Source: a virus
Virus record (IMG/VR): IMGVR_UViG_3300047995_000032
Coordinates: 1 to 21,791 of that record
Length of the DNA stretch: 21,791 nucleotides
Reading direction: 5' to 3' (one strand)
Shown here in pieces: positions 8,480-15,151 of the stretch. Position 1 is the stretch's first letter; every line of letters starts with the position of its first letter. The notes below the pieces were generated by a model. The model ran no database searches and was not told the DNA's origin. It worked only from the letters and a program-made list of their open reading frames with translations. The position numbers and the translations under genes were made by a program.

Positions 8480-9523
8480 TTAACTCTCCAATACAACGTA
8501 TGTAAGTGTTACTGTTATGTTCGCTGTTGATCCTGATTTATTAACTATCTTTGCGTATGTGGTTCCTGTACCAGCAGAGTTAAAACATATTGTGCCAGGT
8601 GTAATTAATTGTATTTGGTTACCAGTAGTAATTACTTCAGATAGAACACCAGAACCTGGTAAAGGATCTACATTTATTCCTCTTGATGCATCAGCAGTTC
8701 TACTACCAGTATCACTGTATAATGTTACCCATGCAGCATGAGATGTTGATACTTTTAGAAGAGCATATGTTTTGGGAGTTGTAAATGATGTGTTAGATAC
8801 AGCTTCGTTTGCAATGTTAACTGTTACGACTGCAGTAGTTCTTGATCCTGCAGCAGTTTCCCATGTTACAGATCCTGCACCATCAGTAGTCAAGACCTGT
8901 CCACTAGTCCCGTTGGTTGTTGGATAAGTATTGCCACCAGCAGTCAACGCTCCCGTAATTGTTACACCAGTATTAGTAGTGGAAAATTTATAACTTCCAC
9001 CGTAACTTAAATTAACACCAGAAGTGCCAGGATTTATACTAACACTTGAAAAGTCCTGCATAATGAATGGATGATTACCACCAGCATCACCTCTAAAATA
9101 ATTTCCACTTGCAGAACTACTCCAATGAAAAGATGCATGTGTTGAAGCACCATTATAAAGATAAAATCCTTGATTACCATTACCAATCTGACATTTAAAA
9201 CTACCAAGAGTAGTTTCAATTGTTTGAGTTGTTGTGTTACCTCTTCCAGTTACTGTTGCCAGTGTATCTGATTCTCCTGTAATAAACGCAGATAAATCTG
9301 GAGGTGTGTATGTAAATCCTCCACTGTTCTGATCATAACTTAATGCTCCACCACCAGAAGAAGAGTTAGTAGTGACACTAAACAATGATCTATTAGTAGC
9401 ACTCGCACCAGCTCCTGCAGCTGCCCACGATGATCCATTCCATGCGTATGTTATCCCTGCTACAGTGTATGTAAAAGTTCCGTCAGTTGCTTGCCCTCCC
9501 GTTGCGGGAAAATTAATTGCCAT
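8480..9523 (-). CDS. Tail fibre-like structural protein (347 aa)
   Basis: This is a beta-rich, Gly/Ser/Thr-rich protein without a recognisable enzyme domain. The N-terminus (M-A-I-N-F-P, then Y-A-W-N-G-S-S-W) is a cyanophage structural start. Residues 45-90 hold G-G-F-T-Y-T-P-P-D-L-S and R-G-N-T-T-T-Q. Around residues 190-220 are G-A-L-T-A-G-G and G-Q-V-L-T-T-D-G-A-G-S-V-T-W. Both blocks recur in the 714-residue neighbour. The C-terminal 120 residues (A-W-V-T-L-Y-S-D-T, P-G-S-G-V-L-S-E-V-I-T) form a compact beta domain seen in other marine phage fibres, possibly receptor-facing. A ribosome site AAGGAG lies 11 bases before the ATG, and a late promoter motif lies at 9547-9554. It ends one base before the protease-esterase start. 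Confidence 0.82.
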   Translation of the reverse strand: MAINFPATGGQATDGTFTYTVAGITYAWNGSSWAAAGAGASATNRSLFSVTTNSSSGGGALSYDQNSGGFTYTPPDLSAFITGESDTLATVTGRGNTTTQTIETTLGSFKCQIGNGNQGFYLYNGASTHASFHWSSSASGNYFRGDAGGNHPFIMQDFSSVSINPGTSGVNLSYGGSYKFSTTNTGVTITGALTAGGNTYPTTNGTSGQVLTTDGAGSVTWETAAGSRTTAVVTVNIANEAVSNTSFTTPKTYALLKVSTSHAAWVTLYSDTGSRTADASRGINVDPLPGSGVLSEVITTGNQIQLITPGTICFNSAGTGTTYAKIVNKSGSTANITVTLTYVVLES

Positions 9524-9546
9524 TGCTCAGTATGCTCCTTATGTTT

Positions 9547-9554
9547 TATTTATT
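9547..9554 (-). promoter_or_regulatory. T4-type late promoter motif AATAAATA
   Basis: The minus strand reads AATAAATA immediately after the stop codon of the 714-residue fibre and 24 bases before the ATG of the 347-residue fibre. A start about six bases downstream would put AAGGAG (9535-9540) at the very 5' end of the RNA. The match is weaker than the CATAAATA sites, and AT-rich sequence can give it by chance. Confidence 0.5.
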
Positions 9555-11699
9555 TTACCAAGTTGTTAGTGCTGCTCTTTTCCAAGTATTAGTTGCAACA
9601 GCAATGTATACATAACCAGAATCATATCTAATATCACCCGCAGTACCAGTAGAACTAGCAGTAGCAGGGGCGTTTGAGGATAACGCTGGTGCAAGTGGTG
9701 GTGCTACATCAACCCACTGTGAACTATCAACATCTTGATAGTAAATTTTTAGACGTCCACTGTCACTTTCCCACCATAGGTCACCAGCAGATGCTGCTGG
9801 AGGTGTGTCACTTATAGTTACACTAGCACCTCCACCACCGCCAACTCCCCATGCTACGTTACCAGCTCCATCACTCGTCAATACCTGACCATTTGTACCA
9901 TTAACTGTTGGATAGGTCAAACCACCAGCAGTCAACGCTCCTGATACGGTAACTCCATTGGTAGTTGTTTCTAATTTTTTACTTCCTGCTCCTGTTCCCC
10001 AGTAAAGTTCAACACTTAAAGCAGCACCATTGTTAACACCATTTTCTAGAACTTTAATAGCATCATAACCACCGTTACTAATATAGATATCGTTGCCACT
10101 TTGTATCTTAATATTTTTACCAGTAGATTGAGTTGATAAAAATAAGTCTGAATTATATGCAGTAATTTCTGATTGACCACCGTTCGTATAGGTTTGTTTA
10201 AGTTCAAGATTATCAAAACTTACTCCACTCCCTAACCAGATTTTAGCAGAAGCACCACCAGCAGTTTGTTTTTTAAACCAAAGTAAATGGTCAGAATCAT
10301 CATATGTAATCTTTGGAGCATTTGCTGCATATTCTCCAAAATTTATATCTTTCCCTGTAACAGTATTACCTCTATCAATTACAGATTGTAGTGTATCTGT
10401 TTCTGATGTAAGATAGTTTGGTGTCCAGTTAACCCATTGTGTACCACTATATTGTAACAAGTCTCCTGCTGTTTCATTAGTAAGAGTTACACCAGTATGA
10501 ACTCCTAGTCCATGAACAGGAAGTTGTGTTAGATATCCTTGTGATGCATGGTTACCCCATCCAAATGCTGAGTCCCAGTTAGAACTATTATCTGTAGTTG
10601 ATGTATAAACTCCAGCACTAGATCTCTTCATCAAACCACTGGTTGTGAAATCAGCATCACGAATAGCATCTCCTAGTGATGTTATGTAACTACTAAGATC
10701 TGGTGGAGTATATGTAAATACACCACTACCATTATTGTATACAAGAGTACCTCCTCCTGCTGCTGTTGATGATTGAACAGAAAGATCTGATAGTGAAAGA
10801 CCTCCTCCACCACCACCTGTTAAATCATTTGCTGCTTTCCATCTTGATGTACCAGAATCCCATTTAAGAACCTGTCCATTTGTAGGTGCAACAGATAGAT
10901 CTACATCAGATAGATTATCAAGGATTGAATCTTCATTTAATAATTTTTTCCATGCAGTATTGTGTGAATAGTATGCATTACCATCAGTAGTATTCTTTAA
11001 AAAGAAACCATCATAAGTTGTAGCAAGAGATGAAGTAATATCTGCTGCTACAAACGCATTACTATATTGTAATTTTGCTGTAAAGTATGCTGGACTTGTA
11101 CTTGTATTACCTCTACTAACAACTGTCTGTAGAGTATCAGACTCCATAGTTAAGTATCCTACAGAAGCATGATTACCCCAACTGTATGATGTATCCCAGT
11201 TAGAAATTTTTGCAGTAGTTACATTAGATGCAGCAGATGCAGAGAATACAGGATCAGTTTCTGTATATGATGTTAAGTATCCTCTAGTAGTTACGTATGT
11301 TTCTGTAGCGTATGATGAAAGATCTGGAGGAGTGAATGTAAACTCTCCATTACCACTGTTGTATGATAGAGCAGCAGTTCCTACAGATGCTGTAGTGACA
11401 CTTGATTGAGGAGGAACTACTGGTTTGTTTAAGATTACAGCAGCACCACTCGAAGCATTCCAATCAGAGTTTACCTGTGCTGCAGGAATAGTTGGTCTAT
11501 TAGATAAGTCATTATAACTTCCACTAAATGGTGTTACCCATTGCACTGTAGTACCTGTAGTAGACAGGACTTGTCCTGTAGTACCAGACGATCCTGCTGT
11601 CTGTATTGGTTTTCCAGCAGGGATATTCAGACCCTCCTTCAGATCTATCGGTGAGTCATCACCGTAATTAGCAATTTCATTTGCAAGAATTTTTGACAT
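9555..11699 (-). CDS. Modular tail fibre-like structural protein (714 aa)
   Basis: The N-terminus M-S-K-I-L-A-N-E-I-A-N-Y-G-D-D is a hallmark of cyanophage fibre and tail-associated proteins. The body repeats a module of the form G-x-F-T-(Y/F)-T-P-P-D-L-S-S-Y, followed by W-G-N-H-A-S-x-G-Y-L-T and D-T-L-Q-x-V-x-x-R-G-N-T; at least two full copies and one partial copy are visible. Near the C-terminus come G-Q-V-L-T-S-D-G-A-G-N-V-A-W, then S-D-T-P-P-A and G-D-L-W-W-E-S, then G-T-A-G-D-I-R-Y and W-K-R-A-A-L-T-T-W, which are widespread phage fibre end motifs. No enzyme domain is seen. A ribosome site AGGA is 8 bases before the ATG, next to a hairpin arm that would cover the start codon. It opens the fibre cluster and has its own late promoter motif. 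Confidence 0.85.
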   Translation of the reverse strand: MSKILANEIANYGDDSPIDLKEGLNIPAGKPIQTAGSSGTTGQVLSTTGTTVQWVTPFSGSYNDLSNRPTIPAAQVNSDWNASSGAAVILNKPVVPPQSSVTTASVGTAALSYNSGNGEFTFTPPDLSSYATETYVTTRGYLTSYTETDPVFSASAASNVTTAKISNWDTSYSWGNHASVGYLTMESDTLQTVVSRGNTSTSPAYFTAKLQYSNAFVAADITSSLATTYDGFFLKNTTDGNAYYSHNTAWKKLLNEDSILDNLSDVDLSVAPTNGQVLKWDSGTSRWKAANDLTGGGGGGLSLSDLSVQSSTAAGGGTLVYNNGSGVFTYTPPDLSSYITSLGDAIRDADFTTSGLMKRSSAGVYTSTTDNSSNWDSAFGWGNHASQGYLTQLPVHGLGVHTGVTLTNETAGDLLQYSGTQWVNWTPNYLTSETDTLQSVIDRGNTVTGKDINFGEYAANAPKITYDDSDHLLWFKKQTAGGASAKIWLGSGVSFDNLELKQTYTNGGQSEITAYNSDLFLSTQSTGKNIKIQSGNDIYISNGGYDAIKVLENGVNNGAALSVELYWGTGAGSKKLETTTNGVTVSGALTAGGLTYPTVNGTNGQVLTSDGAGNVAWGVGGGGGASVTISDTPPAASAGDLWWESDSGRLKIYYQDVDSSQWVDVAPPLAPALSSNAPATASSTGTAGDIRYDSGYVYIAVATNTWKRAALTTW

Positions 11700-11739
11700 A
11701 CTTCTAGTCCTACAGACACTTTCTCTAAGCTAGAAGTAT
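11698..11739 (-). promoter_or_regulatory. Start-codon-sequestering hairpin before the 714-residue fibre
   Basis: ATACTTCTAG (minus strand, 11739-11730) and CTAGAAGTAT (11707-11698) form a perfect 10-bp inverted repeat with a 22-base spacer. The right arm includes the A and T of the ATG, and the ribosome site AGGA lies in the loop beside it. The left arm overlaps the last three bases of the late promoter at 11737-11744. RNA started at that promoter would lack most of the left arm, while read-through RNA would carry both arms. Confidence 0.6.
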
Positions 11740-11744
11740 TTATG
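11737..11744 (-). promoter_or_regulatory. T4-type late promoter motif CATAAATA
   Basis: CATAAATA on the minus strand, 38 bases before the ATG of the 714-residue fibre. Its TAA is the stop codon of the upstream oxygenase-like gene. It is a plausible late start for the whole fibre cluster. Confidence 0.65.
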
Positions 11745-12192
11745 TGTATACTAAATTTCCCGCTACGATACTTCTACCTTCTCCCTTATTAGGAGGTACA
11801 TAATGATCCATATAACCAGGAAATAATATCAACATCCCAGTTATAGGTTTAATTCTTTTGTTACTTGTTCTGAATACAATAGGTGAAGATCCATATGGTG
11901 TATTCACGTAGTATACGAATGCCCAATCGTTATGAATATGATTATGATAACTCTGATAGTGTCCATACTGATACACTTGACCCCATAGATCTACCAATTT
12001 AGTAGGTCTATCAATTAAACTCTTCGCATAGTCTGCGATAACATTAAACTCTTCTACATCAAAACAATTCCACTGAGTCATCAATGCTCCCTTATCTTCG
12101 GTAACACTATTCTCACAAATGACTCTATGAAGATCTGGATTTATGTCCTGTGCGAAAGGATACTTATGTGCTTGTATCTCGTCTATGTCCAT
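11740..12192 (-). CDS. 2OG-Fe(II) oxygenase-like protein (150 aa)
   Basis: This small protein has the double-stranded beta-helix signature of 2-oxoglutarate/Fe(II) dioxygenases. An H87-N-D89 pair follows a His-rich run (Y-H83-N-H85-I-H87). Then come F-V-Y-Y-V-N-T-P, G119-M-L-I-L-F-P, the distal H130 in D-H-Y-V-P-P, and R140 in R-S-I-V-A-G-N, the usual 2OG-carboxylate position. All expected metal and cosubstrate residues are therefore present. GTG codons at 12201 and 12195 could extend it by three residues, but the ATG at 12192 is preferred; no ribosome site is visible for either. It lies downstream of the non-coding RNA region and directly upstream of the late promoter for the fibres. The substrate is unknown; modification of a virion protein or of DNA are both open options. 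Confidence 0.75.
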   Translation of the reverse strand: MDIDEIQAHKYPFAQDINPDLHRVICENSVTEDKGALMTQWNCFDVEEFNVIADYAKSLIDRPTKLVDLWGQVYQYGHYQSYHNHIHNDWAFVYYVNTPYGSSPIVFRTSNKRIKPITGMLILFPGYMDHYVPPNKGEGRSIVAGNLVYT

Positions 12193-12204
12193 CACATTCA
12201 CAAT

Positions 12205-12250
12205 AAAAAAAGACCATCTGCCCCACTTCTCAGTTGCATCTTAGGTCTTT
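12205..12250 (-). terminator. Rho-independent terminator of the non-coding region
   Basis: On the minus strand AAAGACC (12250-12244) pairs with GGTCTTT (12215-12209), followed by a run of T to 12205. The loop of about 28 bases is long but can pair partly. It ends 13 bases before the oxygenase start and would stop RNA coming from 12442. Confidence 0.6.
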
Positions 12251-12442
12251 AAAAAATAAAGAGGGAGGTTGGAATCCTGTATACCAACAAAGAAGGGGCA
12301 TTACTACAGAGTAAAAACCTTCTTGCCTGAGACCCGACTGGTTGAGTCGGTTCTACTTTCGTAGCAGCACCACCTGTGTCTCATCACCTTAACTAGCGGT
12401 TGCCAGTAAGTTTATTCAGTCACTCCCAACGTTGCGTCCAAC
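12205..12442 (-). ncRNA. Candidate structured non-coding RNA of about 240 nt, no family recognised
   Basis: This gap has no ORF worth reporting but is full of inverted repeats. In order of transcription: a 6-bp stem TGAGAC/GTCTCA (12383-12378 with 12333-12328) closes a junction. Inside it are a GAAA tetraloop hairpin CTAC-GAAA-GTAG (12364-12353) and a 6-bp hairpin CCGACT/AGTCGG with a 5-base loop (12350-12334). Next come AAGAAGG/CCTTCTT (12324-12318 with 12296-12290), holding an inner TTAC/GTAA, then GTTGG/CCAAC (12288-12284 with 12272-12268), then the terminator hairpin. A sigma70-like promoter lies just upstream. It does not fit tRNA, tmRNA, group I intron, 6S RNA, hammerhead or the common riboswitch consensus sequences as I know them. 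The structure was judged by eye. Confidence 0.6.
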
Positions 12443-12448
12443 AAATAT

Positions 12449-12476
12449 ACTATAGCATAAAAAAAGAGGGTGTCAA
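12449..12476 (-). promoter_or_regulatory. Sigma70-type promoter for the non-coding RNA
   Basis: A perfect -35 box TTGACA (12476-12471) and a -10 box TATAGT (12454-12449) are separated by 16 bases, predicting a start near 12442. The -35 box lies in the loop and right arm of the terminator at 12459-12483 and contains the TGA stop of the upstream gene. A host-type promoter of this quality is typical of phage early genes. Confidence 0.7.
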
Positions 12477-12483
12477 CCCTCTT
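12459..12483 (-). terminator. Rho-independent terminator ending the metabolic gene cluster
   Basis: On the minus strand a perfect 8-bp stem AAGAGGGT/ACCCTCTT with a TGAC loop runs into seven T (12465-12459). The stop codon TGA of the 104-residue gene occupies the loop. It is the strongest terminator in the window and marks the end of the replication and metabolism operon. Confidence 0.85.
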
Positions 12484-12787
12484 CGTCTCCATCTGTGTTG
12501 ATTTCAATATCATCCAGTGCATCTAAATCTCCTCCATGTTTAGTAGGAAACTGTATAACATTATCATGTGAACTAATGTCTAGATTAAATTCACTTTCTC
12601 TATTATAATACTGCTGTGTATTGTCAGTGAATCTAATAGTGTTATTGACTTGTGATTTTAAGTCACGTAATGCCATTAGCATTTCAAATAGTTCACATAG
12701 ATGTTGATCTTCTCCCTCTGCGAGAGCATTGATTAGTGCCTTTCTCATTGCTGATTCAGCACGTTCTACGTTTGATTTTACGCTCAT
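12473..12787 (-). CDS. Small conserved-looking protein of unknown function (104 aa)
   Basis: I do not recognise a family. Residues 5-50 (A-E-S-A-M-R-K-A-L-I-N-A-L-A, C-E-L-F-E-M-L-M-A-L-R-D-L) are predicted to be mostly helical and could form a small helical bundle or coiled coil. Residues 55-80 are polar, and the last 20 residues are strongly acidic (D-D-I-E-I-N-T-D-G-D-E-E-G). There is no signal peptide or membrane segment. The start ATG overlaps the previous gene's stop by 4 nt, indicating translational coupling. Its own stop codon lies in the terminator loop, so it is the last gene of the operon. An acidic C-terminal tail of this kind occurs in phage proteins that bind nucleic-acid enzymes, but no role can be assigned. 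Confidence 0.75.
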   Translation of the reverse strand: MSVKSNVERAESAMRKALINALAEGEDQHLCELFEMLMALRDLKSQVNNTIRFTDNTQQYYNRESEFNLDISSHDNVIQFPTKHGGDLDALDDIEINTDGDEEG

Positions 12788-13044
12788 GATGTGTAAGGGG
12801 ATGTAACTGTATCTTTTCTGCCACCATAGGCAGCAACTTCTGGGTCAGGGTCTAACCACTTAGTATATTCGTGGTCTTCTATACAACAATCTAGTTGTGC
12901 TTGACTATCTAGCAAGTACATGTCATTGTATCTTCGTGTCCATTCATTGAACTTCTGTATTCTAAAATCTGGATAACCAGTTTTTAGTTTGCCAAACTGT
13001 ACATACCTGTACGGATAGCGTTCTAAGATCACTTCAAGTTTCAT
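12784..13044 (-). CDS. Small protein of unknown function (86 aa)
   Basis: I do not recognise a family. The sequence M-K-L-E-V-I-L-E-R-Y-P-Y-R-Y begins at an ATG (13044) that overlaps the membrane-protein stop in an ATGA arrangement. A longer frame opens 45 bases further up but lies inside the upstream gene and adds an unlike Tyr/Ser-rich stretch, so I reject it. The protein is rich in aromatic and charged residues (W-T-R-R-Y-N-D-M-Y, Y-T-K-W-L-D-P-D-P) and has adjacent cysteines (C-C at about 53-54). There is no membrane segment. The ending A-A-Y-G-G-R-K resembles processed or disordered phage tails, but this is only an impression. Confidence 0.7.
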   Translation of the reverse strand: MKLEVILERYPYRYVQFGKLKTGYPDFRIQKFNEWTRRYNDMYLLDSQAQLDCCIEDHEYTKWLDPDPEVAAYGGRKDTVTSPYTS

Positions 13045-14078
13045 GGTAAAAAGGTGCCAATAAATGCTAATACTATTAGTATAGCACACATTCGTCCTAA
13101 GACAACATAATATTTACGAATTGGTGTACCAAAATATTGTTGACCTATCATTAAACATTTATGTGCAGGAGATAATAAGTACCCTGAGTATTCTGTAGCA
13201 AGAAACCATGTAAGATATTGAGGACCAAAGATCAACACAAGTGCTGATGTCATTCCTGCATACTTACCTGATGATCCCATGATCCATGCTGCTACCATGG
13301 ATACAATAGTTACAGGTATAATCATTTCTGGTGTTGCAGATTTAAGATATACCATAACTGGTTCTTTAATCAATCCTACCACACCACCTAGTGCTAAAAC
13401 TATTGTAGATATAATTGCAAACTGTTTATTAATATACTTGCCCCAGTTCCAATCCTTACATAACCATGCATAGTAACAACACATAGCAGCAAACCAAGGA
13501 AAGAATAGGATTGCTCCTGCTTTACCCACACATAACAAGAACCATATTGTTGCTATGAATGGTGCCCAACCTTTTAATGCTCTCTTCCAATCAAAATCTC
13601 TGATGTTACTCATGTCAGGTATGACACTTCTAGGATTTACTTTGGTAAAGATATACCACCAAGTGTATCCAATGCATACGAGTAGAAAAGGAAAAGTATA
13701 ACTTAGCATCTCTCCATAAGTTATACCTAGTGCTGCCATAGGAAGAATGATTGTCTTCTCTAATGGTGACCACCAATAGTAATGATGTGTAGAAAGATAA
13801 TCTATAATACCAAACTCACTTCTTTTCTTTTTATCAGGTGGTGCAATAGCATCCAATAGTGGTGCTGACAATGCAACTCTACCAGGTATTGGTAAGACTC
13901 CTCCTATCAATGATGTAATAATAATCATGATGCGAGCATCTTTTACATATCTTTTTGCTAATGAATATACATCATCAAGTACATGATACTGTCTGATGTA
14001 ACCGCCTATTATCATAATACCAAAGATATAACCCATGTAGAGTTCTTTCTGTGCTATTGATTCTATAATTTTAATCAT
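13041..14078 (-). CDS. DUF401-like polytopic membrane transporter (345 aa)
   Basis: This is an integral membrane protein with about eight to ten hydrophobic helices, including residues 14-30, 49-66, 103-120, 123-145, 170-205, 220-240, 255-275, 278-300 and 323-344. Two family marks stand out. One is G-G-V-L-P-I-P-G-R-V-A-L-S-A-P-L-L-D at about 59-76, close to the P-M-P-G-G-x-x-x-S-A-P loop of DUF401 and GntP-like members of the ion transporter superfamily. The other is Y-L-L-S-P-A-H-K-C-L near residue 300, a DUF401 C-terminal motif. DUF401 is uncharacterised but predicted to carry organic anions. The phage copy would act in the host inner or thylakoid membrane. It starts with a 4-nt overlap after the Phd-like gene and ends with a 4-nt overlap into the next gene. 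Family recalled from motifs; substrate unknown. Confidence 0.72.
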   Translation of the reverse strand: MIKIIESIAQKELYMGYIFGIMIIGGYIRQYHVLDDVYSLAKRYVKDARIMIIITSLIGGVLPIPGRVALSAPLLDAIAPPDKKKRSEFGIIDYLSTHHYYWWSPLEKTIILPMAALGITYGEMLSYTFPFLLVCIGYTWWYIFTKVNPRSVIPDMSNIRDFDWKRALKGWAPFIATIWFLLCVGKAGAILFFPWFAAMCCYYAWLCKDWNWGKYINKQFAIISTIVLALGGVVGLIKEPVMVYLKSATPEMIIPVTIVSMVAAWIMGSSGKYAGMTSALVLIFGPQYLTWFLATEYSGYLLSPAHKCLMIGQQYFGTPIRKYYVVLGRMCAILIVLAFIGTFLP

Positions 14079-14257
14079 GCTCCGTCATCATGGTTCCATA
14101 AATTTATTAAGTCTTCATCCCACTGTTCTGGAATAGCAAGAACTGCTCGTCCATCAGGATGTCTAACAATAATAATCTCTCCTTTCTCTACACGATCAAG
14201 GTAATCATCTTTGTTAGTATCAAATTCTTCTTTTGTAATTTCTAATGCTTCTGTCAT
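14075..14257 (-). CDS. Phd/YefM antitoxin-like small protein (60 aa)
   Basis: The sequence M-T-E-A-L-E-I-T-K-E-E-F, then Y-L-D-R-V-E-K-G-E-I-I-I-V, then G-R-A-V-L-A-I-P follows the Phd/YefM antitoxin fold. An N-terminal strand is followed by a helix, then a V-E-x-G-E turn, then a strand with G-(R/K)-x-x-A-V-L. The C-terminal toxin-binding tail usual in this family is short here (residues 44-60, acidic). No toxin gene of the Doc, YoeB or VapC kind is adjacent; the neighbours are glutaredoxin and a membrane protein, each overlapping by 4 nt. An orphan antitoxin-like protein could bind DNA as a repressor or neutralise a host toxin. Similarity is modest and was judged by eye. Confidence 0.6.
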   Translation of the reverse strand: MTEALEITKEEFDTNKDDYLDRVEKGEIIIVRHPDGRAVLAIPEQWDEDLINLWNHDDGA

Positions 14258-14499
14258 GATATTTCACAGCATAAATTATTTTCTTGCATGTATCTTAATG
14301 AATCTTGACAACCTCCTAAAGGTATGTCATCCATGATTACTTGTGGAAAGGTAGATCCTTCTCCAAATAATTCATAGAATTCATCGTACGAATAGTCTGT
14401 ATTCAAATCTAATATCAGACTAGGCAATCCTTCTAGTTCTAAAATTTGTTTAAATTTTTCACAGAAAGGACACCCTTGTTTAGAGTATACAGTAAACAT
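14254..14499 (-). CDS. Glutaredoxin (81 aa)
   Basis: A compact glutaredoxin with the redox motif C10-P-F-C13 after the first strand (M-F-T-V-Y-S-K-Q-G). The cis-proline is in T-F-P-Q-V near residue 51, and the glycine pair of I-P-L-G-G-C lies in the glutathione-binding region. It probably reduces the phage ribonucleotide reductase, whose large subunit ends in a redox cysteine pair, as T4 NrdC does for the T4 enzyme. The extra C-C near the end (N-L-C-C-E-I-S) is unusual for the family. The ATG overlaps the transaldolase stop by one base, and the stop overlaps the Phd-like start by four. Confidence 0.9.
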   Translation of the reverse strand: MFTVYSKQGCPFCEKFKQILELEGLPSLILDLNTDYSYDEFYELFGEGSTFPQVIMDDIPLGGCQDSLRYMQENNLCCEIS

Positions 14500-15146
14500 T
14501 ATACCATGCGTTTAAAATCTTTGTCAAATATATCTAGTCCTTCACGAGTAAGAACATGGTCATACATTTTATCAAATATTTTTACAGGTAGGGTACAAAC
14601 CTTTGCACCATAAAGGAAGCAGCGAGATACATGATGTACATCACGTAAACTAGCAGCGAGGACTTTTGTTTTTATTGCTTGTGTGCAATACAAATCAGCA
14701 ATGCCACGAACTAATTCTACACCACTAAATGAGTTGTCATTAAGACGACCTACAAATGGTGAGATGTATGTTGCTCCTGCCATTCCTGCCATTGCTGCTT
14801 GTGCTACTGAGAAACAAAGAGTCACGTTAGTCTTGACACCAACATCACTAAAATATTTACATGCTTTGATTCCTTCCTTTGTCATAGGTAACTTGATAGT
14901 TACTGCTTCGCTAATGTCACGATACTTTGCAGCATCATCTATCATCTCTGCTGCTGTGTCACCTTTGACCTCTGCAGATATACTTTCCATCTCAGGAAAT
15001 GCTTCTGCAATATCTTGTATTAATTCTAGGTAATTGATTCCTTGATTTGCAACAAGTGTCGGGTTAGTTGTTACACCCGCAACTATTCCACTGTCGTATC
15101 GTTCTTCTATTGCATTGATATCAGCAGTGTCTAGAAAAATTTGCAT
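14499..15146 (-). CDS. talC: Transaldolase, cyanophage TalC type (215 aa)
   Basis: This enzyme belongs to the short transaldolase / fructose-6-phosphate aldolase group. It has F-L-D-T-A-D at 4-9, G-V-T-T-N-P-T at 24-30, and the Schiff-base lysine K85 in A-V-T-I-K-L-P-M-T. Further along are N-V-T-L-C-F-S at 107-113 and Y-I-S-P-F-V-G-R near residue 130. Length (215) matches phage and FSA-type enzymes, not the roughly 330-residue host TalB. In cyanophages TalC is a well-known auxiliary metabolic gene, thought to favour the pentose phosphate pathway and so NADPH and ribose for dNTP synthesis. It sits in an operon with ribonucleotide reductase and glutaredoxin, consistent with that role. No strong ribosome site is seen before its ATG. 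Confidence 0.95.
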   Translation of the reverse strand: MQIFLDTADINAIEERYDSGIVAGVTTNPTLVANQGINYLELIQDIAEAFPEMESISAEVKGDTAAEMIDDAAKYRDISEAVTIKLPMTKEGIKACKYFSDVGVKTNVTLCFSVAQAAMAGMAGATYISPFVGRLNDNSFSGVELVRGIADLYCTQAIKTKVLAASLRDVHHVSRCFLYGAKVCTLPVKIFDKMYDHVLTREGLDIFDKDFKRMV

Positions 15147-15151
15147 AATAT

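Noticed and set aside
12205-12442. tRNA, tmRNA, group I intron, hammerhead or cobalamin riboswitch in the non-coding gap
   Set aside because: No TTCGA-type T-loop, CCA end, P7-like core, CTGATGA/GAAA core in the right arrangement, or cobalamin box could be fitted.
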